Source: Ensifer adhaerens (GTDB lineage Bacteria > Pseudomonadota > Alphaproteobacteria > Rhizobiales > Rhizobiaceae). Taken from it: 64,000 nucleotides of DNA. The notes beneath the pieces were generated by a model. The model made no database searches, was not told where the DNA came from, and saw nothing but the letters and a program-made list of their open reading frames with translations. The DNA is taken from contig NZ_CP015880.1 in NCBI RefSeq assembly GCF_000697965.2, positions 1,426,001 to 1,490,000 on the forward strand. Reading direction: 5' to 3'. Position 1 is the stretch's first letter. Each line of letters starts with the position of its first letter. Of the stretch, positions 10,801 through 19,905 are shown in pieces. The translations under genes were made by a program, and so were the position numbers.

Positions 10801-11340
10801 CATATCAAGGAGGTTGGCTTCGAGCTTTACCAGCAGATGCTCGAGGAAGCGGTCGCCGAACTCAAGGGTGAGGAAGAAATCCACGACACCGGCTGGTCGC
10901 CGCAGATTTCGGTCGGAACGCCCGTCATGATCCCGGAACACTACGTTCCGGATCTGCATCTGAGGCTCGGCCTTTATCGTCGTCTCGGCGAACTGACGGA
11001 CTTGAAGGAGATCGACGGCTTCGGCGCCGAGATGATCGACCGCTTCGGTCCGCTGCCGATCGAGGTCCAGCATCTCTTGAAGATCGTCTACATCAAGTCG
11101 CTCTGCCGCACGGCGAATGTCGAGAAGCTCGATGCCGGGCCGAAGGGCGTCGTCGTGCAGTTCCGCAACAAGGAATTCCCGAACCCTGCGGCACTGGTGG
11201 GTTACATCGCCAAGCAAGGCACGCTTTCGAAGATCCGGCCCGACCAGAGCATCTTCTTCCAGCGCGAACTGGCGACGCCGGAAAAGCGCCTGTCCGGTGC
11301 AGCAATGGTGATGACGCAGCTCGCCGGCCTGGCGAAGTAA
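7834..11340 (+). CDS. mfd: Transcription-repair coupling factor Mfd
   Basis: Mfd removes RNA polymerase stalled at DNA lesions and recruits the UvrA nucleotide-excision machinery. The 1168-residue protein has an N-terminal UvrB-like region, an RNA-polymerase-interacting domain around residues 490-570 (GSYVVHAEHGIGRFVGL), and an SF2 translocase core with Walker A GDVGFGKTEVA and DEEQHFGV. A C-terminal TRCF domain follows LDIRGAGNLLGEEQSGH. All expected segments are in order. Two adjacent ATGs exist at 7834 and 7837; either could be used. uvrA, its functional partner, lies about 46 kb downstream. Confidence 0.97.
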   Translation: MMLAGLDPKKIVEAQREITIGPVPSGAEALILAELARAGQPVAYILSDGQRIADLEQVLSFVAPDIPVLTLPGWDCLPYDRVSPSADTSARRLAALSALIAHKKKPHAAIVLVTVNAALQKISPQDVIQSLAFSARPGNQVRMDDIAMRLERNGFERVATVREVGEYAVRGGILDVFVPGSGEPLRLDFFGDTLETIRSFDPASQRTTGQVRSLDLNPMSEVSLTPETISHFRKHYLSLFGATTRDDALYQAVSEGRRYAGMEHWLPLFYDGLETVFDYLDGFRIVTDHLAREAAAERSKLILDYYDARLASASPGKAQATQGTPYKPVPPELLYLSSQGFNAGLSSRDAIRLSPFNEHEGEARQVISVDARQGMRWAKSAGEGEAQDERVNVFDQAVKYIAERRSKGAKVVISGWSEGSLDRLLQVLAEHGLGNVKPIKALAEIKSLKPGEAASAVLSIEAGFETGDLVIIGEQDILGDRMVRRSKRRKRGADFIAEVAGLDEGSYVVHAEHGIGRFVGLRTIEAVGAPHDCLELVYADDAKLFLPVENIELLSRYGSEGTDAILDKLGGVAWQARKAKLKKRLLDMAGGLIRIAAERHTRRAPVLAAQDGVYDEFAARFPYDETEDQLNSIEAVREDLGSGRPMDRLVCGDVGFGKTEVALRAAFIAAMNGVQVAVVVPTTLLARQHFKTFSERFRGLPIRIQQASRLVGSKELALTKKEVADGKTDVVVGTHALLGTSVNFANLGLLIIDEEQHFGVKHKERLKELKSDVHVLTLSATPIPRTLQLALTGVRELSLITTPPVDRMAVRTFISPFDALVIRETLMREHYRGGQSFYVCPRLSDLSEIHDFLKSDVPELKVAVAHGQMPATELEDIMNAFYDGRYDVLLSTTIVESGLDVPTANTLIVHRADMFGLAQLYQLRGRVGRSKVRAFALFTLPVNKTLTGMAERRLKVLQSLDTLGAGFQLASHDLDIRGAGNLLGEEQSGHIKEVGFELYQQMLEEAVAELKGEEEIHDTGWSPQISVGTPVMIPEHYVPDLHLRLGLYRRLGELTDLKEIDGFGAEMIDRFGPLPIEVQHLLKIVYIKSLCRTANVEKLDAGPKGVVVQFRNKEFPNPAALVGYIAKQGTLSKIRPDQSIFFQRELATPEKRLSGAAMVMTQLAGLAK

Positions 11341-11347
11341 GAAAAAA

Positions 11348-11376
11348 CCGTACTGCCGCGTGGTGCGGCAGTACGG
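11348..11376 (-). terminator. Bidirectional hairpin terminator between mfd and dsbA-like gene
   Basis: A perfect 12-bp stem, CCGTACTGCCGC (11348-11359) and GCGGCAGTACGG (11365-11376), has a 5-base loop. The A-tract at 11342-11347 becomes a T-tract on the minus strand, so it is an intrinsic terminator for the leftward dsbA-like gene. The same stem lies 8 bases after the mfd stop and may also end that transcript. Confidence 0.85.
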
Positions 11377-11417
11377 TCAAGGTCTGTCGAGCAAGTCTGT
11401 TTCAGGTCGTGCCGAGA

Positions 11418-12080
11418 TCAGTTCGGCTTGCCGCTCGCCTTCATCTCGGCGATTTCGCGCAGCGCATTCGTCAATACATCGACCGATTGCGCGCCCATCA
11501 CGGCATATTGTCCTTCGAGGATGAAGCAGGGAACGCCGGTTACGCCCATCTCGCGGGCCATGCCAACCTCTTCCTTGACCGCATCCTTGTCGGCATCGGA
11601 GCCAAGCAGAGCCGCAACGACGGGGCGATCGAGGCCTGCTTGCTCGGCGATATCGAGCAGGACCGCGTGATCACCGACATTGCGGCCTTCTTCGAAATTG
11701 GCCTTGAACAGCAAGCCGACGACGGCGGACTGCGCCTGCTCGCCGTTGGTCGCGGCCCAGCGGACAAGCCGATGAGCGTCAAGCGTGTTCGGGCTGATCT
11801 TCACCGCTTCGAAGTCGAAGGCGATGCCGTCGGCATTGCCGAGTTCGCGCAGCGTGTCGTGGGCGCGATCGACGGCCGCCTGGCCGCCGAGCTTCTCGGC
11901 AAGATGCCGCTTGTGATCGATCCCCTCGGGCGGCAGGTCGGGATTGAGCTGGTAGGGGCGCCAGTTGACCGTGACCAGCACGTCCGGAAGATTGGCAATC
12001 GCCTGGTCGAGCCGCGCCTTGCCGAGATAACACCAGGGACAAACAACGTCCGAGACAATATCGATGCTGACGGTTTGCAT
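11418..12080 (-). CDS. DsbA-family oxidoreductase, FrnE-like
   Basis: A thioredoxin-fold protein of 220 residues with the active-site motif CPWC at residues 14-17 (DVVCPWCYLGKARLD), as in FrnE and 2-hydroxychromene-2-carboxylate isomerase-like DsbA relatives. No signal peptide is present, so it is expected in the cytosol, unlike classical DsbA. The cis-Pro region reads GVTGVPCFIL. The start is placed at ATG 12080 because AAGGAAAGG precedes it; an ATG 17 codons earlier lacks a comparable site. Likely role is disulfide or thiol-redox chemistry in stress defence. Substrate unknown. Confidence 0.88.
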   Translation of the reverse strand: MQTVSIDIVSDVVCPWCYLGKARLDQAIANLPDVLVTVNWRPYQLNPDLPPEGIDHKRHLAEKLGGQAAVDRAHDTLRELGNADGIAFDFEAVKISPNTLDAHRLVRWAATNGEQAQSAVVGLLFKANFEEGRNVGDHAVLLDIAEQAGLDRPVVAALLGSDADKDAVKEEVGMAREMGVTGVPCFILEGQYAVMGAQSVDVLTNALREIAEMKASGKPN

Positions 12081-12168
12081 GGTGTGGGCGCCTTTCCTTG
12101 TTCGGTTGAAGGCGAGATAAGCCGGTTTCATCCGGCTTTCAATGCGTTACCAAAAGGGAACCAACCCT

Positions 12169-13983
12169 CTATTGTGCGTTTTGATCCCACCAGGTCGGAA
12201 GCTGGTAGCCGTAAAGCGGCATGGTATCGGGCCGGCCGATATGCTTGCGTCGCGCCACCCACTGTGCGTCGAGGTGATAGAGCGGCACCAGATAGGAATT
12301 GTTGACGAGCAACCGGTCATGCGCACGCACCGCCGCCGTGAAGTCTTCGCTCGTGCGGGCCTGCAGGATGTTATTGACCATCCGGTCGACGTCCTTGTCG
12401 GCGACGCCGGCGAAGTTGTCGCTACCCTGCCGGTCGCGCGCCTGTGAGGTCCAGCGCCCGGCCTGCTCAATGCCGGGTGACAGCGTCGAGGGGAAGGATT
12501 TGATGATCACGTCGTAGTCGAAGGACTGGCTGCGCTGCTGGTACTGCGAATCGTCGACGGTGCGCACGGACGCCTGGATGCCGAGAGGTGCGAGAAATCG
12601 CTGGTAGGCGAGGGCGATTTTTTCCTGGCCGGCATTCTGGCTCATGATCTCGAACGCGAGCGGTTTGCCCTGCGGGTCGACCATCTTGCCGTCCTTGATC
12701 TGATAGCCGGCCTCGCGCATCAGCGAGACAGCAACACGCAGCACGTTGCGATCGCGCCCGGACGCGTCGGTCACCGGCAGGCGATAGGTGCCGTCGAGGA
12801 TCGCCGGGTTGATTCGATCGCGGGCGTCGCCGATCAGGCCGAGTTCGCGGTCGTCGGCCGGTGCGCCGAGAAAACTCAGCGCCGAGTTCTGCCAGTAGCT
12901 CTGCGTGCGCGTATAGGCGCTGTCGAAGAGGTTCTTGTTGACCCACTCGAAGTCGAAGACCAGCGCCAGGCCCTGGCGGAGCTTCAAGTTGTCGAACATT
13001 GGCCTGCGGGTATTGAAGACGATGCCGAGCATGCCGGACGGCGTCTTCGGCGTGAAGGTTTCCTTGACGACCTCGCCGGAACGAACCGCCGGGAAATCGT
13101 AGCCGCGCGCCCACTTGGTGGCGCTGCCTTCCGGATAGATGTCGATCTCGCCCTTCTTGAAGGCTTCGAACAGCGAGTTCTCCTGGAGGAAATACTCCAC
13201 GGAGATCTCGTCGTAATTGTCCTGGCCGACCTTCGAGGGCAGGTCCTTGGCCCAATAGTCCGGGTTTCGCTTGTAGACGATGCGCTCGCCCGGTTTCACC
13301 TCTGCGACGCGGTAGGGGCCGGAGCCGAGCGGCGGCTTCAGCGTGGTCTGGTCGAAGGTCGCAAGGTCGATGGCATGTTTCGGCAGCACCGGCGACAGGC
13401 CGAGCAGGAGCGGCAGCTCGCGGTCGGCATCCTCGGTGAAGGTAAAGCGCACGCTGCGCTCCCCGACCTTTTCGAGCTTCGCCACCTTGGCCATGCGGTT
13501 GCTGAAGGGGACACGCCCCTTGTCACGCAGCAGCTCGAAGCTGAAGATCACGTCCTCGGCGGTAACAGGTTGCCCGTCGGCCCAGCGGGCCTTCGGGTTG
13601 AGATTGAACTGGATGAAGGTCCGGTCGTCATCCCACTCCACTGTTTCGGCGAGCAGGCCATACATGGTGAAGGCCTCGTCGCGCGAACGCTGCATCAGCG
13701 ATTCGTAGACGAGGTTGCCGTATTCCGGATCCCACATGCCGCGCGCGGTGGTGCGCATGCTCTTCAGGATGAAGGGATTGAGGCTGTCGAAGCTGCCGAC
13801 GACGCCATAGGAGATCTTTCCACCCTTTTTTACGTCCGGATTGACGTAGGGAAAGTTCTTGAAATCGGCAGGCAGCGCCGGCTCTCCGTGCATGGCAATC
13901 GCATGCACGGGAGCGGCTGCCGCAGCAGTGCCGAATGAAGTGGCGGTCAGGATCAGCGCCAGACCGGAAAGAATTGCACGCAA
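12169..13983 (-). CDS. Periplasmic oligopeptide-binding protein of an ABC importer (YejA/OppA type)
   Basis: SBP_bac_5-type protein of about 604 residues. A signal peptide covers roughly residues 1-26 (LALILTATSFGTAAAAA). The mature part has FPYVNPDVKKGGKISY, GSFDSLNPFILK and LNPKARWADGQPVTAEDV, hallmarks of YejA-like peptide or microcin C binding proteins. The preferred start is TTG 13983, because GGGAGG lies 5 bases before it; a GTG at 13989 overlaps that site. No permease or ATPase gene is adjacent, so it is an orphan binding protein that must work with components encoded elsewhere. The next gene, the DsbA-like protein, is unrelated in function. Confidence 0.88.
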   Translation of the reverse strand: MRAILSGLALILTATSFGTAAAAAPVHAIAMHGEPALPADFKNFPYVNPDVKKGGKISYGVVGSFDSLNPFILKSMRTTARGMWDPEYGNLVYESLMQRSRDEAFTMYGLLAETVEWDDDRTFIQFNLNPKARWADGQPVTAEDVIFSFELLRDKGRVPFSNRMAKVAKLEKVGERSVRFTFTEDADRELPLLLGLSPVLPKHAIDLATFDQTTLKPPLGSGPYRVAEVKPGERIVYKRNPDYWAKDLPSKVGQDNYDEISVEYFLQENSLFEAFKKGEIDIYPEGSATKWARGYDFPAVRSGEVVKETFTPKTPSGMLGIVFNTRRPMFDNLKLRQGLALVFDFEWVNKNLFDSAYTRTQSYWQNSALSFLGAPADDRELGLIGDARDRINPAILDGTYRLPVTDASGRDRNVLRVAVSLMREAGYQIKDGKMVDPQGKPLAFEIMSQNAGQEKIALAYQRFLAPLGIQASVRTVDDSQYQQRSQSFDYDVIIKSFPSTLSPGIEQAGRWTSQARDRQGSDNFAGVADKDVDRMVNNILQARTSEDFTAAVRAHDRLLVNNSYLVPLYHLDAQWVARRKHIGRPDTMPLYGYQLPTWWDQNAQ

Positions 13984-14255
13984 GGTCACCTCCCGTGAGG
14001 GGTATCAACAGGCCGATTCCCCGAACGTTACCAATGCCGACGGATGAATCCAACCGATCCGCGGTCCAAATTCCGCCTAGTATGAAGTCAAAAAATGACA
14101 GGAAACACTGGATAATCGAAGCGAGCCAATGTAACAGGTGTTTCCGGAAACGGGGTCATGCATTTGCCTTATTTGGCCAACAGGACAACGGCGGCTGACG
14201 ATACTCACCTGCGGAACAACTGTTCCGTTACCGGATTTCAGGAGACGGAATCACA

Positions 14256-14885
14256 ATGATCTTCAAGTCGAATATTGCAAAACGTTCGGGCATGGCAGCG
14301 CTGGCGCTCACTGTAGCTGCTGCGGGCGTTCCGAGCGTTGCGTCTGCACAGCAGGCTGGCGGCAAGCCGCCGCAGGGCTGGTTCAAGGTTTGCACCAAGC
14401 AGGAAGACAACGATGTCTGCATCGTTCAGAACCTGCTGACCGCCAACAACGGCCAGCTCGTGACCGCTGTCGGCCTCATCACCGTCTCCGGCAAGGTCAA
14501 CCGCAAGATCATGCAGGTTTCCGTACCGTCCGCGCGCCTCATTCCGACCGGCGTTCAGATGCAGATCGACGGCGGCAAGCCGGTCAAGCTCGACTACGCC
14601 ATCTGCATGCCCGACAAGTGCGTTGCAGAAGCGCCGCTTTCCGACCAGCTGATCGCCAGCCTGAAGAAGGGCAATGAGGTCGTCTTCACCTCGGTCAACT
14701 TCCAGCGCGCTCCGAACCCGATCAAGATGGCCCTGACGGGCTTCACCGGTGTGTTCGACGGCGAGCCGATCGAGCAGTCGCAGCTCGAAGAGCGTCAGCG
14801 CCTGCTGCAGGAAGAGATGCAGAAGAAGGCCGAGGACGCGCGCAAGAAGCTTGAAGAAGCCCAGAAGGCTGCCAAGCAGAACTAA
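14256..14885 (+). CDS. Invasion-associated locus B (IalB) family periplasmic protein
   Basis: A 209-residue exported protein. The signal peptide at residues 1-32 ends at VASAQQ. The IalB domain (GWFKVCTKQEDNDVCIVQN, LDYAICMPDKCVAEAPL) carries four cysteines that probably form disulfides. The C-terminus from about residue 170 is an acidic and basic helical segment (EERQRLLQEEMQKKAEDARKKLEEA) with heptad character, predicted to be a coiled coil. The family name comes from Bartonella invasion. In soil and plant-associated rhizobia it is widespread and not evidence of pathogenicity. The ribosome-binding site is AGGAGA. It is followed by a strong terminator. Confidence 0.9.
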   Translation: MIFKSNIAKRSGMAALALTVAAAGVPSVASAQQAGGKPPQGWFKVCTKQEDNDVCIVQNLLTANNGQLVTAVGLITVSGKVNRKIMQVSVPSARLIPTGVQMQIDGGKPVKLDYAICMPDKCVAEAPLSDQLIASLKKGNEVVFTSVNFQRAPNPIKMALTGFTGVFDGEPIEQSQLEERQRLLQEEMQKKAEDARKKLEEAQKAAKQN

Positions 14886-14910
14886 GCGGTCCTCCGCAAA
14901 CTCATAAAGA

Positions 14911-14941
14911 AACGCCCGGACCTCGCGGTCCGGGCGTTTTC
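14911..14941 (+). terminator. Bidirectional intrinsic terminator between ialB-like gene and hspQ
   Basis: A 12-bp stem, AACGCCCGGACC and GGTCCGGGCGTT (14911-14922 and 14927-14938), has a TCGC tetraloop followed by T's. A-rich bases on the left give a partial T-tract for the leftward hspQ transcript too. Confidence 0.9.
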
Positions 14942-14964
14942 ATTTGTTCGAGAGCGCAGTTGCC

Positions 14965-15294
14965 TTAGTGCCGGAACGTCGCCTTGGGCCTGTAGTGGCC
15001 GACGCCATCCTTGTCGAACAGGGCATCGACTTGCGCGTGGCGCATCGGCCGGTCGCTGTCGTCGAATTCCAGGTTCTGCTCGGAGACGTAGGCGACATAC
15101 TCGCTGTCGTCGTTCTCGGCGAACAGGTGATAGAAGGGCTGATCCTTGCTCGGGCGGATCTCCTGCGGAATGGCGTTCCACCACTCCTCGGTGTTGGCGT
15201 ATTCCGGGTCGACGTCGAAAATGACGCCGCGGAACGGGAAAACCCGATGGCGAACCACCTGTCCGATCTCGAATTTGGCGTTTCTCTGTTTCAT
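14965..15294 (-). CDS. hspQ: Heat shock protein HspQ (hemimethylated DNA-binding YccV family)
   Basis: A 109-residue cytosolic protein. HspQ in E. coli modulates Lon protease specificity and binds hemimethylated DNA. Visible family features are FEIGQVVRHRVFPFRGVIFDVDPEY near the N-terminus, QPFYHLFAENDDSEYVAYVSEQNL centrally and ALFDKDGVGHYRP at the end. Two starts exist. ATG 15294 is favoured because AAAGG is only one base from the upstream ATG 15306. The 283-base region upstream holds the glnA terminator and no recognisable gene. Confidence 0.92.
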   Translation of the reverse strand: MKQRNAKFEIGQVVRHRVFPFRGVIFDVDPEYANTEEWWNAIPQEIRPSKDQPFYHLFAENDDSEYVAYVSEQNLEFDDSDRPMRHAQVDALFDKDGVGHYRPKATFRH

Positions 15295-15490
15295 GACGCA
15301 ACACATCCTTTCAGGAGATTATCTGGGTTGGCGAACCCAAAACATCAATAGGGAATTCCCTACACCCTCCATTGATCGATCTCGCCGCGCGTGTCCCGCG
15401 GACGCGCAAAAGTTGTTGGCAACATAATATCACACAATTCGACGGTTTCGTGCCGCTCCTTGTTCAGGGCGCTCGCAATCGTGCGCGCCA

Positions 15491-15529
15491 AAGAAAAGGC
15501 CGGCGGCTCCGTTTGAGGAGCCGCCGGCC
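15491..15529 (-). terminator. Intrinsic terminator of glnA
   Basis: A 13-bp perfect stem, GGCCGGCGGCTCC and GGAGCCGCCGGCC (15498-15510 and 15517-15529), has a 6-base loop. On the minus strand it is followed by TTTTCTTT, making a strong terminator about 50 bases after the glnA stop. Confidence 0.92.
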
Positions 15530-15577
15530 CTTGAGCACGGCTTGAACCGGTTGCCGATGCCGCCGGTTCCAATGGTT

Positions 15578-16987
15578 TTAGACCGAGTAGTACATGTCGT
15601 ACTCGACCGGATGCGGGGTCATTTCGAAGCGCATGACTTCCTGCATCTTAAGTTCGATGAAGGAATCGATCTGGTCGTCGTCGAAGACGCCGCCGGCCGT
15701 CAGGTACTTGCGGTCCTTGTCGAGGCTTTCCAGCGCTTCGCGCAGCGAGCCGCAAACGGTCGGGATCTTCTTCAGTTCCTTCGGCGGCAGGTCATAAAGG
15801 TCCTTGTCCATGGCCTTGCCGGGGTGCAGCTTGTTCTTGATGCCGTCGAGGCCGGCCATCAGCATGGCTGCGAAGGCGAGGTAGGGGTTGGCGGTCGGGT
15901 CCGGGAAGCGGACTTCGACGCGCTTGGCCTTCGGGTTGGTGCCGAACGGAATGCGGCACGAAGCCGAACGGTTGCGTGCCGAATAGGCGAGCAGAACCGG
16001 TGCTTCATAGCCCGGGACGAGACGCTTGTAGGAGTTCGTCGACGGGTTGGTGAAGGCGTTCAGCGACTTGGCATGCTTGATGATGCCGCCGATGAAGTAG
16101 AGGCAGGATTCCGACAGGCCGGCATATTCATCGCCGGCGAAGGTCGGCTTGCCGTCCTTCCAGATCGACAGGTGTACGTGCATGCCCGAGCCGTTGTCGC
16201 CGAAGATCGGCTTCGGCATGAAGGTTGCCGTCTTGCCATAGGCATTGGCGACCTGGTGCACGACGTACTTGTAGATCTGCATCTTGTCGGCGTTGCGCAC
16301 CAGCGCGTCGAACTTGACGCCGAGCTCGTGCTGGGCGGCGGCCACTTCGTGGTGATGCTTTTCGACGGTGACGCCCATTTCGGACAGGACCGTCAGCATT
16401 TCAGAGCGCATGTCCTGGCAGCTGTCGATCGGCGGAACCGGGAAGTAGCCGCCCTTGACGCGCGGGCGGTGGCCGAGGTTGCCGGTCTCATAATCGGTGT
16501 CGTCGTTCGACGGCAGTTCCGAGGAGTCGAGCTTGAAGCCGGTGTTGTACGGGTCGGCCTTGTACTTGACGTCGTCGAAGACGAAGAATTCTGCTTCCGG
16601 GCCAACGAAGACGGTGTCGCCGATGCCGGATGCCTTGAGGTAGGCTTCAGCCTTCTTGGCCGTGCCGCGCGGGTCGCGGTTGTAGGATTCGCCCGAAACC
16701 GGATCGAGAATGTCGCAGATGATGACCATCGTCGACTGCGCGAAGAACGGGTCCATATGCGCTGTTTCCGGATCGGGCATCAGCACCATGTCGGACTCGT
16801 TGATGGCCTTCCAGCCGCCAATCGAGGAACCGTCGAACATGACGCCATCGGCGAACATGTCTTCGTCGACGCAGACCACATCCATCGTTACGTGCTGCAG
16901 CTTGCCCTTCGGATCGGTAAAGCGCAGGTCGACGAACTTGACGTCGTTGTCCTTGATTTGCTTCAGAATATCGCTTGCAGTCGTCAT
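15578..16987 (-). CDS. glnA: Glutamine synthetase type I
   Basis: GlnA assimilates ammonia by ATP-dependent conversion of glutamate to glutamine. The 469-residue protein shows the latch and active-site motifs [10 protein letters not shown], the catalytic [19 protein letters not shown] segment, [10 protein letters not shown], and [10 protein letters not shown] with the ATP-binding arginines. The region [13 protein letters not shown] carries the tyrosine adenylylated by GlnE (Tyr397 in E. coli), so the enzyme should be regulated by reversible adenylylation. glnB lies 65 bases upstream in the same direction. A small hairpin between them (17032-17047) may adjust relative expression. Length and motifs are complete. 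Confidence 0.98.
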   Translation of the reverse strand: MTTASDILKQIKDNDVKFVDLRFTDPKGKLQHVTMDVVCVDEDMFADGVMFDGSSIGGWKAINESDMVLMPDPETAHMDPFFAQSTMVIICDILDPVSGESYNRDPRGTAKKAEAYLKASGIGDTVFVGPEAEFFVFDDVKYKADPYNTGFKLDSSELPSNDDTDYETGNLGHRPRVKGGYFPVPPIDSCQDMRSEMLTVLSEMGVTVEKHHHEVAAAQHELGVKFDALVRNADKMQIYKYVVHQVANAYGKTATFMPKPIFGDNGSGMHVHLSIWKDGKPTFAGDEYAGLSESCLYFIGGIIKHAKSLNAFTNPSTNSYKRLVPGYEAPVLLAYSARNRSASCRIPFGTNPKAKRVEVRFPDPTANPYLAFAAMLMAGLDGIKNKLHPGKAMDKDLYDLPPKELKKIPTVCGSLREALESLDKDRKYLTAGGVFDDDQIDSFIELKMQEVMRFEMTPHPVEYDMYYSV

Positions 16988-17031
16988 TTGCCGTTATTCC
17001 CTGTGTGAGATGACGAGGATTTGAAAAGAAC

Positions 17032-17047
17032 CGGGCCGAACGGCCCG
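17032..17047 (-). promoter_or_regulatory. Short hairpin in the glnB-glnA intercistronic gap
   Basis: CGGGCCG (17032-17038) pairs with CGGCCCG (17041-17047) across a two-base gap, so the real loop is 4 bases or more. It starts 5 bases past the glnB stop on the minus strand. No T-tract follows. It is probably an mRNA-stability or partial attenuation element between the cotranscribed genes. Confidence 0.4.
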
Positions 17048-17052
17048 TGATG

Positions 17053-17734
<682 letters not shown>

Positions 17735-19210
17735 ATGCGCTCCGACCTTCAGCACCTGTTGATCACGCCCGCCGAAATGACGGCAATCGACCGGGCGGCA
17801 GCCCAATCCGGCATCGATAGTTTTACGCTGATGCGCAACGCCGGACTGGCGGTGACGGCGGCGGCCCTGCGACATTTTCCGGATGCCCGCCGCTTCGTCG
17901 TGCTCTGCGGTCCAGGCAACAATGGCGGTGACGGGTACATCGCAGCCCGCGGCCTTGCCGAAAGCGGGGCGGATGTCGCGGTGTTCGTCCTCGGCGATCC
18001 CGCCAGGCTTCAAGGAGATGCAGCGCGGGCCTGGTCCGACTGGAGTGGTCCTGCTGCGCCAATCTCTGCATTCGAACCACAGGCTGGCGATGTCGTCATC
18101 GATGCGCTCTTTGGGGCGGGCTTGTCACGCGACCTCCCTGACGACGTCGTTCACCTTATAGAACGGGTCAATGCCAGCGGCGTTCCGGTCGTTGCCATCG
18201 ATCTGCCGAGCGGCATCGACGGCCGGACGGGCGAGATCCGGGGCGCCGCCTTTGCCACTCGCCACACTGTCACGTTCATGGCGCCCAAGCCCGGTCATTG
18301 GCTTCTGCCCGGGCGATCCCTCTGCGGCACACTCAAGGTGTTCGATATCGGCATTCCCGCGCGCATTGTGAGTGCCGGCGCAGGTTCGCTGCGCCTCAAC
18401 GCGCCGTTCCTCTGGGCGGGCTGGGGAGGTGACCTGGCGGCCTCGACGCACAAGTTCAAGCGCGGGCATCTGGTCGTTTTCTCAGGCGACCGCCAGGCAA
18501 CGGGCGCGGCGCGACTTTCGGCGGCAGCGGGCCTTGCGGCTGGCGCTGGCCTCGTTACCGTCGCCACCGGCAAGGCCGCGCTCGGCATCAATGCGTCTCA
18601 TCTGACGGCGGTGATGGTGAAGGAGATCGACGGAAGCCGGGAGCTTACCAAATGGCTGCAGGACCAGCGCCTGGGCAGCTTCGTGCTTGGGCCGGGTTTT
18701 GGCATCGGCAAGAAGGCGAGGGACTTTGCGCTTGCGCTCTGCGATCGCTCTCTGGTGCTCGACGCCGATGGCATCACCTCGTTCCAGACGAACCCCGGCG
18801 AACTGTTCGCGGCGCTGGCGAAAGGTGGCGGGCAAATGGTGATGACGCCGCATGATGGCGAGTTCGCTCGCCTCTTTCCGGAGATCGCCGGTGACGACGG
18901 GCTTTCGAAGATCGAGAAGGCGCAGGCCGCGGCGCGGGCGAGCCATGCCGTGATCGTCTACAAGGGCGCCGACACCGTCGTTGCCGCGCCGGACGGGCGG
19001 GCCGTCGTCAACAACAATGCGCCGCCGTGGCTGGCAACCGCCGGATCGGGGGACGTACTTGCCGGCATCGTCGGCGCACATCTGGCGAAAGGAATGCCGG
19101 CCTTCGAAGCGGCGATCGCAGCGGTCTGGCGCCATGGCGCAGCCGGGGCCAAGGCAGGGCCAGGCTTGACCGCTGAAACGCTGATCGGCGCGATACCGCC
19201 GATCAGTTGA
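17735..19210 (+). CDS. nnr: Bifunctional NAD(P)HX epimerase / ADP-dependent NAD(P)HX dehydratase
   Basis: Nnr repairs hydrated NADH and NADPH. The 491-residue fusion has an N-terminal YjeF_N epimerase domain (residues about 10-220) with CGPGNNGGDGYIAARGL and AIDLPSGIDGRTG. The C-terminal ribokinase-like dehydratase domain (about 230-485) shows VMTPHDGEFARLFP, YKGADTVVAAPDG and NAPPWLATAGSGDVLAGI. Both halves keep their family motifs, so both activities are expected. In other rhizobia the gene often lies beside glnB, as here. It converges with gpt. Confidence 0.95.
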   Translation: MRSDLQHLLITPAEMTAIDRAAAQSGIDSFTLMRNAGLAVTAAALRHFPDARRFVVLCGPGNNGGDGYIAARGLAESGADVAVFVLGDPARLQGDAARAWSDWSGPAAPISAFEPQAGDVVIDALFGAGLSRDLPDDVVHLIERVNASGVPVVAIDLPSGIDGRTGEIRGAAFATRHTVTFMAPKPGHWLLPGRSLCGTLKVFDIGIPARIVSAGAGSLRLNAPFLWAGWGGDLAASTHKFKRGHLVVFSGDRQATGAARLSAAAGLAAGAGLVTVATGKAALGINASHLTAVMVKEIDGSRELTKWLQDQRLGSFVLGPGFGIGKKARDFALALCDRSLVLDADGITSFQTNPGELFAALAKGGGQMVMTPHDGEFARLFPEIAGDDGLSKIEKAQAAARASHAVIVYKGADTVVAAPDGRAVVNNNAPPWLATAGSGDVLAGIVGAHLAKGMPAFEAAIAAVWRHGAAGAKAGPGLTAETLIGAIPPIS

Positions 19211-19278
19211 TCGTGAGCGCACAGGCGACAAACCACCTCTTGAGAGGCGACGTTCGCGGTGTCCGCCCAGATGCGCTA

Positions 19279-19776
19279 TCAGCCGCGCGTGCCCTTGGCG
19301 ATCGGCTCCTGGTAGGTGAAGCCCAAGTCCCAGGGGAAATAGATCCAGGTGTCCTGGCTGACTTCGGTCACGAAGGTATCGACGAGCGGCCGGCCCTTCG
19401 GCTTGGCGTAGACGGCAGCGAAATGCGCCTTCGGCAGCATTGCCCGTACTTCGGCCGCGGTCTTGCCGGTGTCCGTCAGGTCGTCGACGATCAGCACGCC
19501 TTCACCGCCGTCCTTGGTGATTTCAGGCGTGATGCCCTTCAGCACTTTCATCTGCCCCTGCGTGTCGTAGTCATGGTAGGAGGCGACGCAGACGGTTTCG
19601 ATCATCCGGATATTGAGTTCGCGCGAAATGATCGCAGCCGGAACCAGGCCGCCACGGGTGATGCAAACCATGGCACGCCATTCCTGGCCGTTGTCGGCCA
19701 GCCGCCAGGCAAGCGCCCGGGCATCGCGGTGGAACTGGTCCCAGGAAACGGGAAAGGCTTTATCGGGCAGCGACAT
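19279..19776 (-). CDS. gpt: Xanthine (guanine) phosphoribosyltransferase
   Basis: A purine salvage enzyme that transfers the phosphoribosyl group from PRPP to xanthine or guanine. At 165 residues it matches E. coli Gpt-type length. The PRPP-binding motif [13 protein letters not shown] is at about residues 95-107. [17 protein letters not shown] upstream and [15 protein letters not shown] near the end are family signatures; the terminal WxxFPWD segment is the purine-binding hood. It acts at the cytosolic face of the membrane in E. coli. A 129-base gap separates it from the CinA-like gene upstream on the same strand. Confidence 0.94.
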   Translation of the reverse strand: MSLPDKAFPVSWDQFHRDARALAWRLADNGQEWRAMVCITRGGLVPAAIISRELNIRMIETVCVASYHDYDTQGQMKVLKGITPEITKDGGEGVLIVDDLTDTGKTAAEVRAMLPKAHFAAVYAKPKGRPLVDTFVTEVSQDTWIYFPWDLGFTYQEPIAKGTRG

Positions 19777-19905
19777 GGGTGGGCTCCGGCTTGTCTGAAC
19801 GAGGGTAAGGCGAAGCGTCCGGCAGATCGGGCAGGCGGGAACGCGTCATCCTGATTTGCCGACATGCAATAACGGCATTGAGGCCTTGAGTGCAAGGGCT
19901 TCGCG

